A stretch of 64,000 bases of DNA from Streptococcus pneumoniae (GCA_040719455.1 JBFDTN010000001.1:186001-250000); one strand, 5' to 3'. Positions 26,404-37,383 are shown, numbered from the stretch's first letter. The notes: generated by a model from the sequence alone, not told the origin. Numbers and translations: made by a program.

Positions 26404-26883
26404 ATGTCAGTTTCTCTGGTTGAGTCTTTTTTAGCAGCAAACGCGGAAAATTTACCTATGAAAGAGATTCCTTTATTGCGTCAGCGAATGAGTGTTTTGG
26501 AGGAGGAGCAGATTCAAGGTGTGGTTGCGACACAGATGAAAAAGCCCTTTATTGCTCTCGTATTATGTATCTTTTTCCAATGGTTGGGAATCCACCGATT
26601 TTATCTAGGACAGATGCTTGCAGGTTTTACTTACTTATTATTGCGCGTGCCTTTATTTATTTGTCTCTTTCTCTATGTTCCCCTTGTTCTTTTTTCTGGT
26701 GGAAGTACTTTTGTGGCTACGCTTATTGCCTTTTTGTTGGTGGCTTGGTTTCTCTTATGGACATTCTATGATTTGGTGACCATTTACTGGGCAACAAAGC
26801 AAGCAAATTTAGATCATTTGAACCAAGTCATGTTAACAATCTATAAAAGCAATCCAGTGGTGATTGTGAGAAAGGAGGATTGA
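26404..26883 (+). CDS. TM2 domain membrane protein
   Basis: A 159-residue protein whose middle part is a TM2 domain: FIALVLCIFFQWLGIHRFYLGQMLAGFTYLLL, a helix-turn-helix hairpin in the membrane with the conserved GxHRFYLG. A second hydrophobic block (FVATLIAFLLVAWFLLWTFYDLVTIYW) follows. The N-terminus is soluble and helical. Biochemical role unknown. The ATG at 26404 follows ATAGAGGTTTGGT. The gene ends one base before the start of the next, so the pair forms an operon under the palindromic promoter. Confidence 0.85.
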   Translation: MSVSLVESFLAANAENLPMKEIPLLRQRMSVLEEEQIQGVVATQMKKPFIALVLCIFFQWLGIHRFYLGQMLAGFTYLLLRVPLFICLFLYVPLVLFSGGSTFVATLIAFLLVAWFLLWTFYDLVTIYWATKQANLDHLNQVMLTIYKSNPVVIVRKED

Positions 26884-26884
26884 G

Positions 26885-27736
26885 ATGACAAGAGATGAGC
26901 AACAAACACACTATTCTGAGTCTGGTTCACCTGATTATCTTGATAGTCAGGATATATTAGTAAGGCAGCAAGCGAGATTGGAAAATGAGCGGCTGGAGCA
27001 TAAGTTTGCAGTCATGGCAGATTTGGAAAATGACATAGAAATTAGAAAACGAGAAAAAGTGTTAGTCATGGTAGTGATGGCAACAGTGACGCTTGTATTG
27101 CTACTTTCTGCTTTTTTAGTCAGACCTGATCAAGTTGTCAGTATGCCTGAAATTTCTCAAAATTCTGTGTCCTCCTCCTCAGTCTCATCTAGCGAGCTGA
27201 GAAGTGAAACCAGTCTTTCAAGATCGGAAGAACCTTCTAGCTCTACTTTAGAAAAAGTCACAACATCTACACAATTTCAAGTGGAAGTTGATAGACGTGA
27301 TTTAACCATTCGACGAAGTCCGAGTGAACACTCGGCAAATCTAGGGATGATTTCACCAGGGATTTATACGATTATTGCCACTCAGCAAGGGGAAAATTAT
27401 CAATGGGGAAAACTAAAATCAGGAGAGGGTTGGATTGCACTAGACTATACGAATCCTATCTCTAGTCAGCCTATTGGACGAGGAGGCGGAGTTAATACCA
27501 AGGACTTAACGACTGAGCAGGTCAGAAAATGGGTTGCTTATGATGTCACATCAAAGAATCATGTTACCCCAGCCAAGATCGATGTCCAAATGGGACCTGA
27601 TCATTTGGTCTATGCAGATGTTCATCTGTCAGATAGATCAGAAGTCGCTTATCAGTATCGAGTCTCAAGCAATGGTTGTCTCGAGAAAAAGGTACAGGAT
27701 TATTGGCAGGTTTCCTTAGAAACTTATATGGAATAA
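26885..27736 (+). CDS. Single-pass membrane protein with extracellular SH3-like domain
   Basis: A 283-residue protein: a cytoplasmic helical segment (residues 1-58, charged), one TM helix (KVLVMVVMATVTLVLLLSAFLV, about 59-80), then a long Ser-rich extracellular linker. An SH3b-like domain follows (FQVEVDRRDLTIRRSPSEHSANLGMISPGIYTI, then WGKLKSGEGWIALDYT). The C-terminal 80 residues have no domain I recognise. Such SH3b domains often bind peptidoglycan, so a cell-wall sensing or anchoring role is inferred. AAAGGAGGATTGAG precedes ATG 26885. Confidence 0.75.
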   Translation: MTRDEQQTHYSESGSPDYLDSQDILVRQQARLENERLEHKFAVMADLENDIEIRKREKVLVMVVMATVTLVLLLSAFLVRPDQVVSMPEISQNSVSSSSVSSSELRSETSLSRSEEPSSSTLEKVTTSTQFQVEVDRRDLTIRRSPSEHSANLGMISPGIYTIIATQQGENYQWGKLKSGEGWIALDYTNPISSQPIGRGGGVNTKDLTTEQVRKWVAYDVTSKNHVTPAKIDVQMGPDHLVYADVHLSDRSEVAYQYRVSSNGCLEKKVQDYWQVSLETYME

Positions 27737-27758
27737 AAACAGCTTTTAGGCTGTTTTT
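27735..27758 (+). terminator. Terminator after the TM2/SH3 pair
   Basis: AAAAACAGC pairs with GCTGTTTTT around TTTTAG, giving a bidirectional-type hairpin ending in T5. Confidence 0.88.
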
Positions 27759-27836
27759 ATTGTAGGTTTTGTGGAGAAAAACTAGAGTTTTTGGTAAAAG
27801 TTTGTTATGATAACACTACATAAAAGGAGGTTTACC

Positions 27837-28847
27837 ATGAGATTTATAAGTTCAGCTATTTTACCAGGATTTTTATTGTCTTTTCTAGTTGCTGTGATGG
27901 CAAAGCTGCTAGCCACCGTCTTACCTAGCATTGGAGCAGCTAGTCTAGCGATTTGCATGGGGATTATTTTTGGAAATACGGTGTGTAGAAGTGAGCGATT
28001 TGAAAAAGGAACGAAGTTTTCAGAAAGCAAATTGTTGGAATTTTCAGTGGCTTTATTAGGTTTGACGGTTACTTTTCAAACGATTTCAAGGCTGGGGATA
28101 CCTGGTTTATTCTATGTTGTAGTGATGATGACGAGTGTTATTGGTTTTACCTATCTACTTGGACGAAAGCTTGGATTTAAAGAAGAGATGGCACTCATGA
28201 TTGCAGGTGGCAATGCAGTTTGTGGTTCCTCAGCGGTCGGTGCAATTGCTCCAGCTATTCAAGCAAACGATCGAGACAAGGGACAAGCGATTGTCTTAAT
28301 CAACCTATTGGGAACGATTTTGATGTTTGTTCTCCCTTTAGTTGGAGTGCAGATTTTCCACTTTTCAGATTTGGCAAATAGTGCGCTGATAGGTGGAGTA
28401 TTACAGTCCGTGGGGCAAGTAGTCGCTTCTAGCAGTCTTATCAGCTCTCCCGTAACCCAGTATGCCATGCTCTTTAAAATTACGCGCATTCTTTTCTTGG
28501 TGCTTGTCGTCTTTTGTTTTGAGAGATTTATGAATCAAAAGAGAGTCGAGCACTCAGTTAGAGAAGTATCTAAGAAATCCCATATTTCAAGCCTACCTTG
28601 GTACATTATTGCCTTTTTAGGATTGTGTTTTATCAATAGTTTTATAGCTTTACCGGAAACTATTGGAGCAGGATCTAGTTTTGTTAGTTCTTGGTTTGAA
28701 ATCACAGCTCTTGCAGCGATTGGCTTGCGACTGGATTTCAAAAAATTCCTCCAAGAAGGTCCGAAATTTTTGCTCTATATGGGCTTCATTGGCATTTTTC
28801 AGATGAGTTTATCTCTTGTCTTGATTCTCCTATTTTCTATTAGGTAG
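27837..28847 (+). CDS. YeiH/UPF0324 family putative sulfate exporter
   Basis: A 336-residue polytopic membrane protein of the YeiH family (MRFISSAILPGFLLSFLVAV..., FSVALLGLTVTFQTI, GGNAVCGSSAVGAIAPAI, the conserved cysteine-containing motif). Members are annotated as sulfate or sulfonate exporters by similarity; the transported substrate is not proven. AAAAGGAGGTTTACC precedes ATG 27837; an in-frame upstream extension lacks a site. It is a single-gene unit between two terminators or promoters. Confidence 0.85.
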   Translation: MRFISSAILPGFLLSFLVAVMAKLLATVLPSIGAASLAICMGIIFGNTVCRSERFEKGTKFSESKLLEFSVALLGLTVTFQTISRLGIPGLFYVVVMMTSVIGFTYLLGRKLGFKEEMALMIAGGNAVCGSSAVGAIAPAIQANDRDKGQAIVLINLLGTILMFVLPLVGVQIFHFSDLANSALIGGVLQSVGQVVASSSLISSPVTQYAMLFKITRILFLVLVVFCFERFMNQKRVEHSVREVSKKSHISSLPWYIIAFLGLCFINSFIALPETIGAGSSFVSSWFEITALAAIGLRLDFKKFLQEGPKFLLYMGFIGIFQMSLSLVLILLFSIR

Positions 28848-28912
28848 TTCATCAAACCCCACTAATAGTAAGCGTTATCATTGATAAAAAAAGAAAATTC
28901 TTAGGTTTTTTC

Positions 28913-28941
28913 TTGAAAAAACGGCATTTTTAAGGTATGAT
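28913..28941 (+). promoter_or_regulatory. Promoter of eno
   Basis: TTGAAA (28913-28918) and TATGAT (28936-28941) are separated by 17 bases. A 39-base leader ends in AAGGAGAGTAGAAA before the ATG. Confidence 0.75.
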
Positions 28942-28977
28942 AGGGGAGTAAATAAAAATAACTCATAAGGAGAGTAG

Positions 28978-30285
<1,308 letters not shown>

Positions 30286-30306
30286 TCGTTGATACACCAA
30301 CGTTTT

Positions 30307-30339
30307 AAAGCCCTTAGTTATTTGACTAAGGGCTTTTTT
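30307..30339 (+). terminator. Terminator after eno
   Basis: AAGCCCTTAGT pairs with ACTAAGGGCTT followed by T6. Confidence 0.92.
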
Positions 30340-30381
30340 CGTGTTGAGGGCAAAAAAGGGGCTCAAAGCCCTGATACATTG

Positions 30382-30411
30382 ACACTCTAGGAGAATTTTA
30401 GAGTGTTTTTT
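30382..30411 (+). terminator. Second hairpin downstream of eno
   Basis: ACACTCTA pairs with TAGAGTGT, followed by T6. It could act as a back-up terminator for eno. Confidence 0.7.
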
Positions 30412-30517
30412 ATTTTCTAAAAACTATTAGCTATGTGAATAGCACTTCAAACATTGGATTTTTGTCTAACTTTTGAGGGTATAATTTATTATATACTAGG
30501 GATGATTTGAATCTTCT

Positions 30518-31498
30518 TTACCGACTCAGTTGTATCCTACGGAGCAGGGCTTTGCGTTTTTGTTCATCGATGAGTTTGATCAGTCGGTGAAATTGCTGCT
30601 CGACATCTGTGTGGTAGGTTTTTGGAACACGTTCTTTGAAGTTCAAGTGTTTTAAAAAGACAGGTGCGGTGCGATTTTTGTAGACTTCTCCTTGGAAAAA
30701 ATAGTCTCCTGATATGATGTCAATAGATAGAAGAGAAGAACGCCAGCGCCGTTTGCGTGTGTGCTTGGGCTTCCAACTGATTTTAAGCTGCTTATCCAGA
30801 AAATACCATCCCATAATTTCAATATTGGCGTTCTCCTTGGTCACAGGGTCTGTATAGCTCGCAGGTACACTGAGGACTTTACCACCACGCTTTGATAGGA
30901 GAAATGGTTGGAAATTCTGAATGCCTTCGTAGTCTTTGGAGGCGATAACGCTTAGTTTTGTATCATCGAGATCTATTTGCTTATCTGTTCGGCTAGTATA
31001 GCGAAAAGGATCATAGTCAGAAGTTATGTTTTCTTGGCTAAGAGCTTCTTGTTCCAATTCTTCAATTTGTTTAGCATTTTTGATATCTGTTTTGAGATAG
31101 TGCATGATCGATTGATGGTGACAGTAGGTATCAATCAAGTGCTTAAGCTTAGTCACAGGGCTAATTAGATCCAGCTCTTTAGGATATTCAAAGATGTGGA
31201 TGGTATCGAGACAGGAAAGCGGAACGGCTGCGATGCCAGATAGGAGATTTTCTTTGTCAAAAAAGCTAGCGGAGCGAAATTTCAAACTATGTCCTTGCTC
31301 GCTTTTTATATCCACAACATAGAAGTCACTCTCCATTTTAAAACAAATGAGGAAGCGCATATCTTCTAATTCTTTAGAGTGAATCCTAGCACGATAGGTA
31401 AGAGGGATATGGTAGTAGTGGTGATAAGGCATGAGCGAGAGATACTCGCCCAATAGTTGGTCTGTGTAGTGTATCATCAGTAAAATTCTATCTATCAT
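30518..31498 (-). CDS. Hypothetical protein, 326 residues
   Basis: A soluble protein (MIDRILLMIHYTDQLLGEYLSLMPYHHYYH...) with no signal peptide or membrane helix. The middle is acidic (QIEELEQEALSQENITSDYDPF), and the C-terminus is basic and ends LIDEQKRKALLRRIQLSR. A segment FLLSKRGGKVLSVPASYTDP reads like a beta domain. I know no family. It is a monocistronic minus-strand gene between the eno terminator and a dispersed repeat. No toxin/antitoxin or nuclease motif is visible. Confidence 0.6.
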   Translation of the reverse strand: MIDRILLMIHYTDQLLGEYLSLMPYHHYYHIPLTYRARIHSKELEDMRFLICFKMESDFYVVDIKSEQGHSLKFRSASFFDKENLLSGIAAVPLSCLDTIHIFEYPKELDLISPVTKLKHLIDTYCHHQSIMHYLKTDIKNAKQIEELEQEALSQENITSDYDPFRYTSRTDKQIDLDDTKLSVIASKDYEGIQNFQPFLLSKRGGKVLSVPASYTDPVTKENANIEIMGWYFLDKQLKISWKPKHTRKRRWRSSLLSIDIISGDYFFQGEVYKNRTAPVFLKHLNFKERVPKTYHTDVEQQFHRLIKLIDEQKRKALLRRIQLSR

Positions 31499-31503
31499 AC
31501 TTT

Positions 31504-31666
31504 TATAGTCATTTACTTTTCATTTATTACGTCGATGACTCGTCTTGCTCTAATAGTCTAGGAGATTGTTAGAGGTTGGAGATAGGGATTACGGTATAAT
31601 CCTTAGATAACCTAAATTATACATGCATCTCGTTGCTTCGTACTAAAGCAAAACTAAATAACTATA
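31504..31666 (+). repeat. Dispersed MITE-like repeat, copy 4 (long form)
   Basis: Ends match closely: TATAGTCATTTACTTTT on the left and AAAACTAAATAACTATA on the right, a near-perfect 17-bp inverted repeat. At 163 bp it is longer than the others; extra sequence (about 31548-31620, including AGGAGATTGTTAGAGG) sits in the middle of the core. It lies just upstream of the 326-residue hypothetical gene. Confidence 0.8.
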
Positions 31667-31755
31667 ACTAAAGTATGACTTTCTAATCTGTAAAATGAAT
31701 GTAAATTCTAGTCTACCTTAATCTTAGAATGCTGTCAAGTGCTCCAAAATGATAT

Positions 31756-31795
31756 AAAAAACCTGATTTTCCGTAAAGAGAAAATCAGGTTTTTG
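31756..31795 (-). terminator. Terminator of the murT-gatD-lapA operon
   Basis: AACCTGATTTTC pairs with GAAAATCAGGTT; T-runs lie on both sides, so it can act for the minus-strand operon. Confidence 0.88.
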
Positions 31796-31797
31796 GA

Positions 31798-32079
31798 TTA
31801 TGAAACTTCTTCTTTTTTCACCTCTGTCTTTTGGTGAGCAGTTTGTAGTTCTTTTTTGGCTTTCTTGAGTTCTTGCTTTAAAGAGAAATTCTTTGGCATG
31901 CTGATGAGAAAGGTTCCGATAGAGCCGAGTAAGACAGAGAGCAAAATCAGAATAATCAAAGGTAGTTGAAATTCTCCAAAGAGGTAGCTGACCTTGACGC
32001 TTTCAAAGTTAGCAACAGATAAGCCTGCAATGAGGAGAATCGTGATGAGTAGTAAAATATAGCGAATATTGTCTTTCAT
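31798..32079 (-). CDS. LapA-domain (DUF1049) membrane protein
   Basis: A 93-residue protein with two hydrophobic helices (YILLLITILLIAGLSVANF and LPLIILILLSVLLGSIGTFLIS). A charged coiled-coil tail follows (LKQELKKAKKELQTAHQKTEVKKEE), the LapA/DUF1049 layout. Enterobacterial LapA/LapB control lipopolysaccharide synthesis, but the streptococcal relative's role is not known. It is the last gene of the murT-gatD unit, eight bases after gatD. Confidence 0.75.
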   Translation of the reverse strand: MKDNIRYILLLITILLIAGLSVANFESVKVSYLFGEFQLPLIILILLSVLLGSIGTFLISMPKNFSLKQELKKAKKELQTAHQKTEVKKEEVS

Positions 32080-32087
32080 AGAGTCTT

Positions 32088-32882
32088 TTATTCCTTATCT
32101 TCAAATTCAGCGCGACTTTTCACATCGCCGTATTCTTCAGGAGTTTCTCGCCAGAGGATGTCTTCAAAAGAAGCTAAAGCGACATCTGCTCCGTAACGGT
32201 TTTTAAGGGCTGTTGTGACTAAGCGATAGGCGAGGTTGGCATTGCGTGAGAGGATTGGTCCGTGGAAATAGCTTCCAAAGACATTTTTATAGTGGACACC
32301 TTCAGTTCCATCCTCTTTATTATTTCCATTGCCATAGACGACTTTTCCTAGCGGTTTTTCATCGCTTGATAGAAAGGTCCGTCCTTGGTGATTTTCAAAG
32401 CCATAGTAGGTTTCGTTAAATTCTTCGTTATGAATTTTGATGTCACCGATATAGCGGTTATTCTGTTGGTTGAGGGTGTAGTGCCCCATGATACCAAGGC
32501 CTTCGATACGACGTCCAGAAGCTTCGATGTAATACTGTCCTAGCAGCTGGAAACCTCCGCAAATGCCCATGACAACACCATCGTTTTCGATAAAGTTTTG
32601 CAGCGCCTCTTTTTTGGTAGGCAAATCAAGAGATACGATGGATTGTTCATAATCCTGTCCGCCACCGAAAAAGACAATGTCATAGAAGTCTTTGTCAAAT
32701 TCATCTTCTAAAGAGACAATATCGACTCTGACTTTTGCTCCTAATTTTTCAGCGACATACTTGAGCATGAGAACATTGCCATTGTCACCATAGGTATTCA
32801 TCAAATCGCCGTAGAGATGGGCAATGTGAAGGTCGTAGGTATAATCTTTGTCATAGGTAGAGGAAAGTGAGGTATAAACCAT
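32088..32882 (-). CDS. gatD: Lipid II isoglutaminyl synthase subunit GatD
   Basis: The glutaminase subunit of MurT/GatD, which amidates the alpha-carboxyl of D-glutamate in the lipid II stem peptide, needed for efficient cross-linking in streptococci. The 264-residue class I (CobB/CobQ-like) amidotransferase has the nucleophile Cys in [16 protein letters not shown] and the catalytic His in [15 protein letters not shown] at 32882 shares one base with the murT stop (TAATG), so the two subunits are coupled. Confidence 0.95.
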   Translation of the reverse strand: MVYTSLSSTYDKDYTYDLHIAHLYGDLMNTYGDNGNVLMLKYVAEKLGAKVRVDIVSLEDEFDKDFYDIVFFGGGQDYEQSIVSLDLPTKKEALQNFIENDGVVMGICGGFQLLGQYYIEASGRRIEGLGIMGHYTLNQQNNRYIGDIKIHNEEFNETYYGFENHQGRTFLSSDEKPLGKVVYGNGNNKEDGTEGVHYKNVFGSYFHGPILSRNANLAYRLVTTALKNRYGADVALASFEDILWRETPEEYGDVKSRAEFEDKE

Positions 32883-34225
32883 TAGTCCATCTCCTTTCTG
32901 ATAATGCCTTCTTCTGCGAGCAATTCACGGATTTCAAGCATGGCGGTGTAGGTTGCAAGGATATAGGCATGTTTTGTGTCTTGTTGTTTGATTGTTGTCA
33001 AAATATCTGAGAGGGCAGGGATTTGGCGAATCTTGTCTGGATCGTAACCAGTCACGCGCAAGCGACGCGCGATTTCAGAATGTCTGACGCCCCCTGCATT
33101 GATTTCAGGAATTTCCATATCCATGATACGTTCGAACTCGGCATCCCAAATCCAGCTAGTATCAATCCCATCTGCATAATTGGCATTGAGCAGGACAGAC
33201 AAGCTAAAAGAAAAAGGTGCAAGGCTTAGCATTTCTAAGGCTTGGGTCGCTCCGACTGGGTTTTTGATGAGGACAAGGGTACAGTTTGTATCGCCAAGTT
33301 TAAAGGTTTCCTGACGTCCAAAGACTGCACGGCTCTTTTCAAATCCTCGTTTAATCACGCTTGGCTCAACCTTGAAAAATTGGGCAACAGACACCGCTGC
33401 AAGGGCATTGTAGATGTTATACAGACCGCCGATGTTGATGTGGTAGTCTTGACCATCAATGATAAAGTCCGAGCTTTGGTGGGTAAGCTTGGTTAGCTGA
33501 GTAACTTTGTAGTCGAGATAAGGACGAGCAAAGCCGCAGTGCTGACAAATGTAATCTCCAAGATTGGCATAGGTATTCAAATGATAGTTGAGGATATGAT
33601 TACACTTAGGACAGAGAATCCCTTCGGTATTGTAGTGGGCTAGTTTCGCCTCTGTCTTTTGGGTATCAAAGCCGTAATATTGGACAGGATTATCGAGTGC
33701 TACCGAGTTAAAGAGTGGGCTATCACCATTCATGAGAACAGTCGCAGATGGAACTTTTTGGATGGCATCTAAAATCATCTGATAGGTTGTGTAAATCTCA
33801 CCGTAGCGGTCCATTTGGTCCTTAAAAATATTGGTCAGAACAAAGAGGCTAGGTTTGATGTAATCACAAATCCTAGATAAGCTAGCTTCGTCAATCTCAA
33901 GCACGGCAATGGGTTTTCCAGATTTGCCTTTTTTTGCACTTAAAAAAGTTGTGGTAATCCCAGTGATCATATTGGCACCGCTGGGATTGGTCACGATACT
34001 TCCGAAAGCTTCTTCTAAGATACCGACAGTTAAAGCAGTTGTGAGGGTTTTTCCGTTGGTACCTGTAATCACAACGATTTCATAGTCAGCAGCTAGGCTT
34101 TGTAGGATGTCTTTATCAAAGTGAAGGGCGATTTTCCCTGGTAGGGTTGAGCCACGTCCTAGTTTCTGTAAGAGAACTTGGGAAGTTTTTCCCGCTATTT
34201 TTCCAAATACTGTATTTATCTTCAT
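32882..34225 (-). CDS. murT: Lipid II isoglutaminyl synthase subunit MurT
   Basis: The Mur-ligase-like subunit of the amidotransferase. The 447-residue protein has the ATP P-loop [15 protein letters not shown] and the conserved LEIDEASL. A zinc-ribbon insertion typical of MurT follows ([13 protein letters not shown]...CQHCGF). The C-terminal DUF1727 region contains [12 protein letters not shown] and [19 protein letters not shown]. It is divergent from cdaA, with about 120 bp between the two start regions. Confidence 0.95.
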   Translation of the reverse strand: MKINTVFGKIAGKTSQVLLQKLGRGSTLPGKIALHFDKDILQSLAADYEIVVITGTNGKTLTTALTVGILEEAFGSIVTNPSGANMITGITTTFLSAKKGKSGKPIAVLEIDEASLSRICDYIKPSLFVLTNIFKDQMDRYGEIYTTYQMILDAIQKVPSATVLMNGDSPLFNSVALDNPVQYYGFDTQKTEAKLAHYNTEGILCPKCNHILNYHLNTYANLGDYICQHCGFARPYLDYKVTQLTKLTHQSSDFIIDGQDYHINIGGLYNIYNALAAVSVAQFFKVEPSVIKRGFEKSRAVFGRQETFKLGDTNCTLVLIKNPVGATQALEMLSLAPFSFSLSVLLNANYADGIDTSWIWDAEFERIMDMEIPEINAGGVRHSEIARRLRVTGYDPDKIRQIPALSDILTTIKQQDTKHAYILATYTAMLEIRELLAEEGIIRKEMD

Positions 34226-34297
34226 AGAGGTATTGTATCATAAAAAGGCTTTCTTTTGTAGGAAAATAGATCCAAAATGGGAGAAATCTTTGTCAAA

Positions 34298-34310
34298 ACA
34301 TGGTATAATG
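34298..34310 (+). promoter_or_regulatory. Promoter of the cdaA operon
   Basis: TGGTATAAT is an extended -10 box about 40 bases before the cdaA start codon; the -35 is poor, as expected for extended -10 promoters. Confidence 0.55.
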
Positions 34311-34346
34311 GAATGTAGATTGTTTGCAAGAAGGAGGGACAATAAG

Positions 34347-35195
34347 ATGAATTTTCAACAGTTGTCCAATCTCCAATATTGGGCTAGTTTATTTTCTGGT
34401 CCCTGGAGTATCATTATAAATATTATTGATATTGCGCTAGTCACCTGGCTTTTGTATCATTTTTCAAAGGCGATTGCGGGTACTAAAATTATGATTTTAG
34501 TGCGAGGGGTGCTGGTCTTTATCGTGGCGCAGATTCTTGCCAATGCTATTGGGCTTGTGACGGTTTCTTGGTTGATCAATCAGGTGATCACCTATGGGGC
34601 GATTGCGGCGGTTGTTATTTTCACACCAGAGATTCGTACGGGTTTAGAGAGATTAGGGCGTGCGACAGAGTTGTTTGCAGTAGCGCCTGTTAGTGCCGAG
34701 GAGAAAATGGTGCAGGCATTTGTCAAGTCTGTCAGCTACATGAGTCCGCGGAAAATCGGTGCTTTAGTGGCTATTCAAGGCAGCAGGACTCTCCAAGAGT
34801 ATATCTCAACAGGGATTCCGTTAGACGCGGATATTTCTGGTGAATTGCTGATCAATATTTTCATTCCAAACACGCCTTTACATGATGGAGCTGTGATTGT
34901 AGCGGACAATAAGATTGCTGTATCCTGTGCCTATTTGCCTTTGACAGAAAGTACAGGGATTTCCAAGGAATTTGGAACACGGCACCGTGCAGCGATTGGT
35001 TTGTCGGAAGTCTCTGACGCCTTTACTTTCATTGTCTCAGAGGAGACCGGTGGAATTTCGATTACCCATAATGGTGTGTTTAAACATGATTTGACCTTAG
35101 AAGAGTTTGAGACAGAGTTGCGCAAGGTCTTGATGGTCGAGCAACCCAAGACTCAGTCTTGGCTAAACAAGTGGTTCAAAGGAGGAAAAGTATGA
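34347..35195 (+). CDS. cdaA: Diadenylate cyclase CdaA
   Basis: Makes the second messenger c-di-AMP from two ATP. The 282-residue membrane protein has three N-terminal helices (residues about 15-90) and the DAC domain with DGAVIV and GTRHRAAIGLSE, the catalytic DGA and RHR motifs. ATG 34347 (MNFQQLSNLQYW) follows AAGAAGGAGGGACAATAAG. Forms the conserved cdaA-cdaR-glmM operon, which links c-di-AMP to peptidoglycan supply and potassium control. Confidence 0.96.
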   Translation: MNFQQLSNLQYWASLFSGPWSIIINIIDIALVTWLLYHFSKAIAGTKIMILVRGVLVFIVAQILANAIGLVTVSWLINQVITYGAIAAVVIFTPEIRTGLERLGRATELFAVAPVSAEEKMVQAFVKSVSYMSPRKIGALVAIQGSRTLQEYISTGIPLDADISGELLINIFIPNTPLHDGAVIVADNKIAVSCAYLPLTESTGISKEFGTRHRAAIGLSEVSDAFTFIVSEETGGISITHNGVFKHDLTLEEFETELRKVLMVEQPKTQSWLNKWFKGGKV

Positions 35196-35929
35196 AAGCA
35201 AAGAAAATTTGGTATATCATATCTTCTCTGTTTTTTGCAGTTGTTCTCTTTATTTATGCAAGTTCGAGTAACTACCAAAACAATACCAATGCCAGACAGA
35301 CTAAGTCAGAAACCTATACCAATACTTTACCAAATGTGCCGATTGAAACCAGATACGATAGTGATGAGTATTTCATTAGCGGCTTATCAACGGATGTATC
35401 TGTGATTTTGACAGGTTCAAATCGTTTGACCCTAGCTAGTGAGATGCAGGAAAGCACTCGCAGATTTAAGGTTGTAGCGGATTTGACTGGTAAAGGGGAA
35501 GGTGTGATTGAAGTCCCCTTAAAAATTGAAAATTTGCCTAGTGGATTGACAGCCATGCTCAATCCCGATAAAATAAGTGTGAAGATTGGCAAGAAAGCCA
35601 GTAAAGTCGTCAAGGTCAAATTTAGTTATGAGCCAGCGCAGGTGGCGTCTAACATGACCATTGATTCGATTAGCTTGGCTGATAAAGAGGTTTTGGTGAC
35701 GAGTGATGAGGAGACCTTATCACGAGTTGATCATGTCGAGGCTCTTCTTCCAGTGAATGAAGTGATTTCAGGGAATTACTCTGCCACACTTCCTTTGCAA
35801 GCTGTGGATGAAAATCGTGAGATTTTATCAAGCGTTGTCACACCGCTTGAAACACTTGTTAAAGTGACTGTGAAGTCAACGACGTCAAATTCTAGTAGTA
35901 CAAATTCATCTAGCAGTAGTTCACATTAA
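35192..35929 (+). CDS. cdaR: CdaA regulatory protein CdaR (YbbR)
   Basis: A 245-residue membrane-anchored protein that modulates CdaA activity. One N-terminal helix (IWYIISSLFFAVVLFIYASSS) precedes extracellular YbbR repeats (IETRYDSDEYFISGLSTDVSV...). The C-terminus is a Ser/Thr/Asn-rich tail. ATG 35192 overlaps the cdaA stop (ATGA) after AAAGGAGGAAAAGT. Confidence 0.92.
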   Translation: MKAKKIWYIISSLFFAVVLFIYASSSNYQNNTNARQTKSETYTNTLPNVPIETRYDSDEYFISGLSTDVSVILTGSNRLTLASEMQESTRRFKVVADLTGKGEGVIEVPLKIENLPSGLTAMLNPDKISVKIGKKASKVVKVKFSYEPAQVASNMTIDSISLADKEVLVTSDEETLSRVDHVEALLPVNEVISGNYSATLPLQAVDENREILSSVVTPLETLVKVTVKSTTSNSSSTNSSSSSSH

Positions 35930-35955
35930 AGATTGAAAGGATATAGATTAGAAAA

Positions 35956-37308
35956 ATGGGAAAATATTTTGGAACGGACGGAGTCCGTGGAGAGGCAAAC
36001 GTTGAGTTAACACCAGAATTGGCCTTTAAATTAGGGCGTTTTGGAGGTTATGTCTTAAGTCAGCATGAGAAGGATGTGCCGCGTGTCTTTGTGGGACGTG
36101 ATACACGGATTTCTGGAGAAATGCTGGAGCATGCTTTGATTGCGGGGCTTTTGTCAGTGGGGATTCAGGTCTATAAATTGGGCGTGATTGCTACTCCAGG
36201 GGTAGCCTATCTCGTGAAATCTGAAAAAGCAAGCGCGGGAGTTATGATCTCAGCTAGCCACAATCCTGCTTTGGATAATGGGATTAAGTTCTTTGGTGGA
36301 GATGGTTATAAGTTAGATGATGAGCGCGAATTGGAAATTGAAGCTCTATTAGATGCAGATTCGGATACACTGCCTCGCCCAAGTGCTCAAGGCTTAGGGC
36401 ATGTCATGGATTACCCCGAAGGTTTGCGCAAATACCAAGAATACCTTGTTTCCACAGGACTTGATTTGGAAGGTATGCATGTGGCTCTTGATACGGCAAA
36501 TGGTGCTGCAGCAACGAGTGCACGTCAGATCTTTGCAGATCTTGGAGCAGAGCTTAGTGTTATCGGAGAAACGCCAGACGGTCTTAATATCAATTACCAA
36601 GTCGGCTCGACTCATCCAGAAAGCTTACAGGAATTAGTGAAAGAGAGTGGAGCTGCGATTGGTCTTGCTTTTGATGGAGATAGCGATCGCTTGATTGCAG
36701 TCGATGAAACAGGAGCTATTGTTGATGGTGATAAAATCATGTATATCATTGGGAAATACATGGCTGAAAAGGGCATGCTTGCCCAAAACACCATTGTGAC
36801 TACGGTTATGTCCAATCTCGGATTCCACAAGGCTTTGGACCGTGAAGGGATTCACAAGGCAGTGACCGCTGTTGGGGATCGCTATGTGGTCGAAGAGATG
36901 CGAAAATCAGGCTATAATCTTGGTGGGGAGCAGTCAGGACATGTAGTGATTATGGATTACAATACCACAGGAGATGGTCAATTGAGCGGTGTTCAATTAA
37001 CCAAAGTCATGAAAGAAACAGGGAAGACCCTGTCTGAATTGGCAAGTGAAGTTACTATTTACCCACAAAAATTAGTCAATATTCGCGTGGAAAATGCCAT
37101 GAAAGACAAGGCAATGGAGGTTCCAGCTATTAAAGCCATTATCGAGCAGATGGAGGCAGAAATGGCAGGAAATGGTCGTATCTTGGTTCGTCCAAGTGGT
37201 ACAGAGCCTTTGTTACGCGTGATGGCAGAAGCACCGACTGATGAAGCAGTTGATTATTACGTTGATACAATTGCAGACGTCGTTCGCAAAGAAATTGGAA
37301 TTGAGTAG
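35956..37308 (+). CDS. glmM: Phosphoglucosamine mutase GlmM
   Basis: Converts glucosamine-6-phosphate to glucosamine-1-phosphate for UDP-GlcNAc and peptidoglycan synthesis. The 450-residue enzyme opens [17 protein letters not shown]. The phosphoserine loop is [13 protein letters not shown], the Mg2+ loop [13 protein letters not shown] and the sugar-binding loop [23 protein letters not shown] closes the C-terminus. CdaA and GlmM are reported to interact in related species. Confidence 0.97.
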   Translation: MGKYFGTDGVRGEANVELTPELAFKLGRFGGYVLSQHEKDVPRVFVGRDTRISGEMLEHALIAGLLSVGIQVYKLGVIATPGVAYLVKSEKASAGVMISASHNPALDNGIKFFGGDGYKLDDERELEIEALLDADSDTLPRPSAQGLGHVMDYPEGLRKYQEYLVSTGLDLEGMHVALDTANGAAATSARQIFADLGAELSVIGETPDGLNINYQVGSTHPESLQELVKESGAAIGLAFDGDSDRLIAVDETGAIVDGDKIMYIIGKYMAEKGMLAQNTIVTTVMSNLGFHKALDREGIHKAVTAVGDRYVVEEMRKSGYNLGGEQSGHVVIMDYNTTGDGQLSGVQLTKVMKETGKTLSELASEVTIYPQKLVNIRVENAMKDKAMEVPAIKAIIEQMEAEMAGNGRILVRPSGTEPLLRVMAEAPTDEAVDYYVDTIADVVRKEIGIE

Positions 37309-37320
37309 GAAAAGTACAGA

Positions 37321-37350
37321 GTGAGGAACAGATGTTTCCTCGCTTTTTTT
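37321..37350 (+). terminator. Terminator after glmM
   Basis: GTGAGGAA pairs with TTCCTCGC (one G-T pair), followed by T7. Confidence 0.88.
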
Positions 37351-37383
37351 ATTTTTACAGTCGGATAGGACAAGTGATTACAC

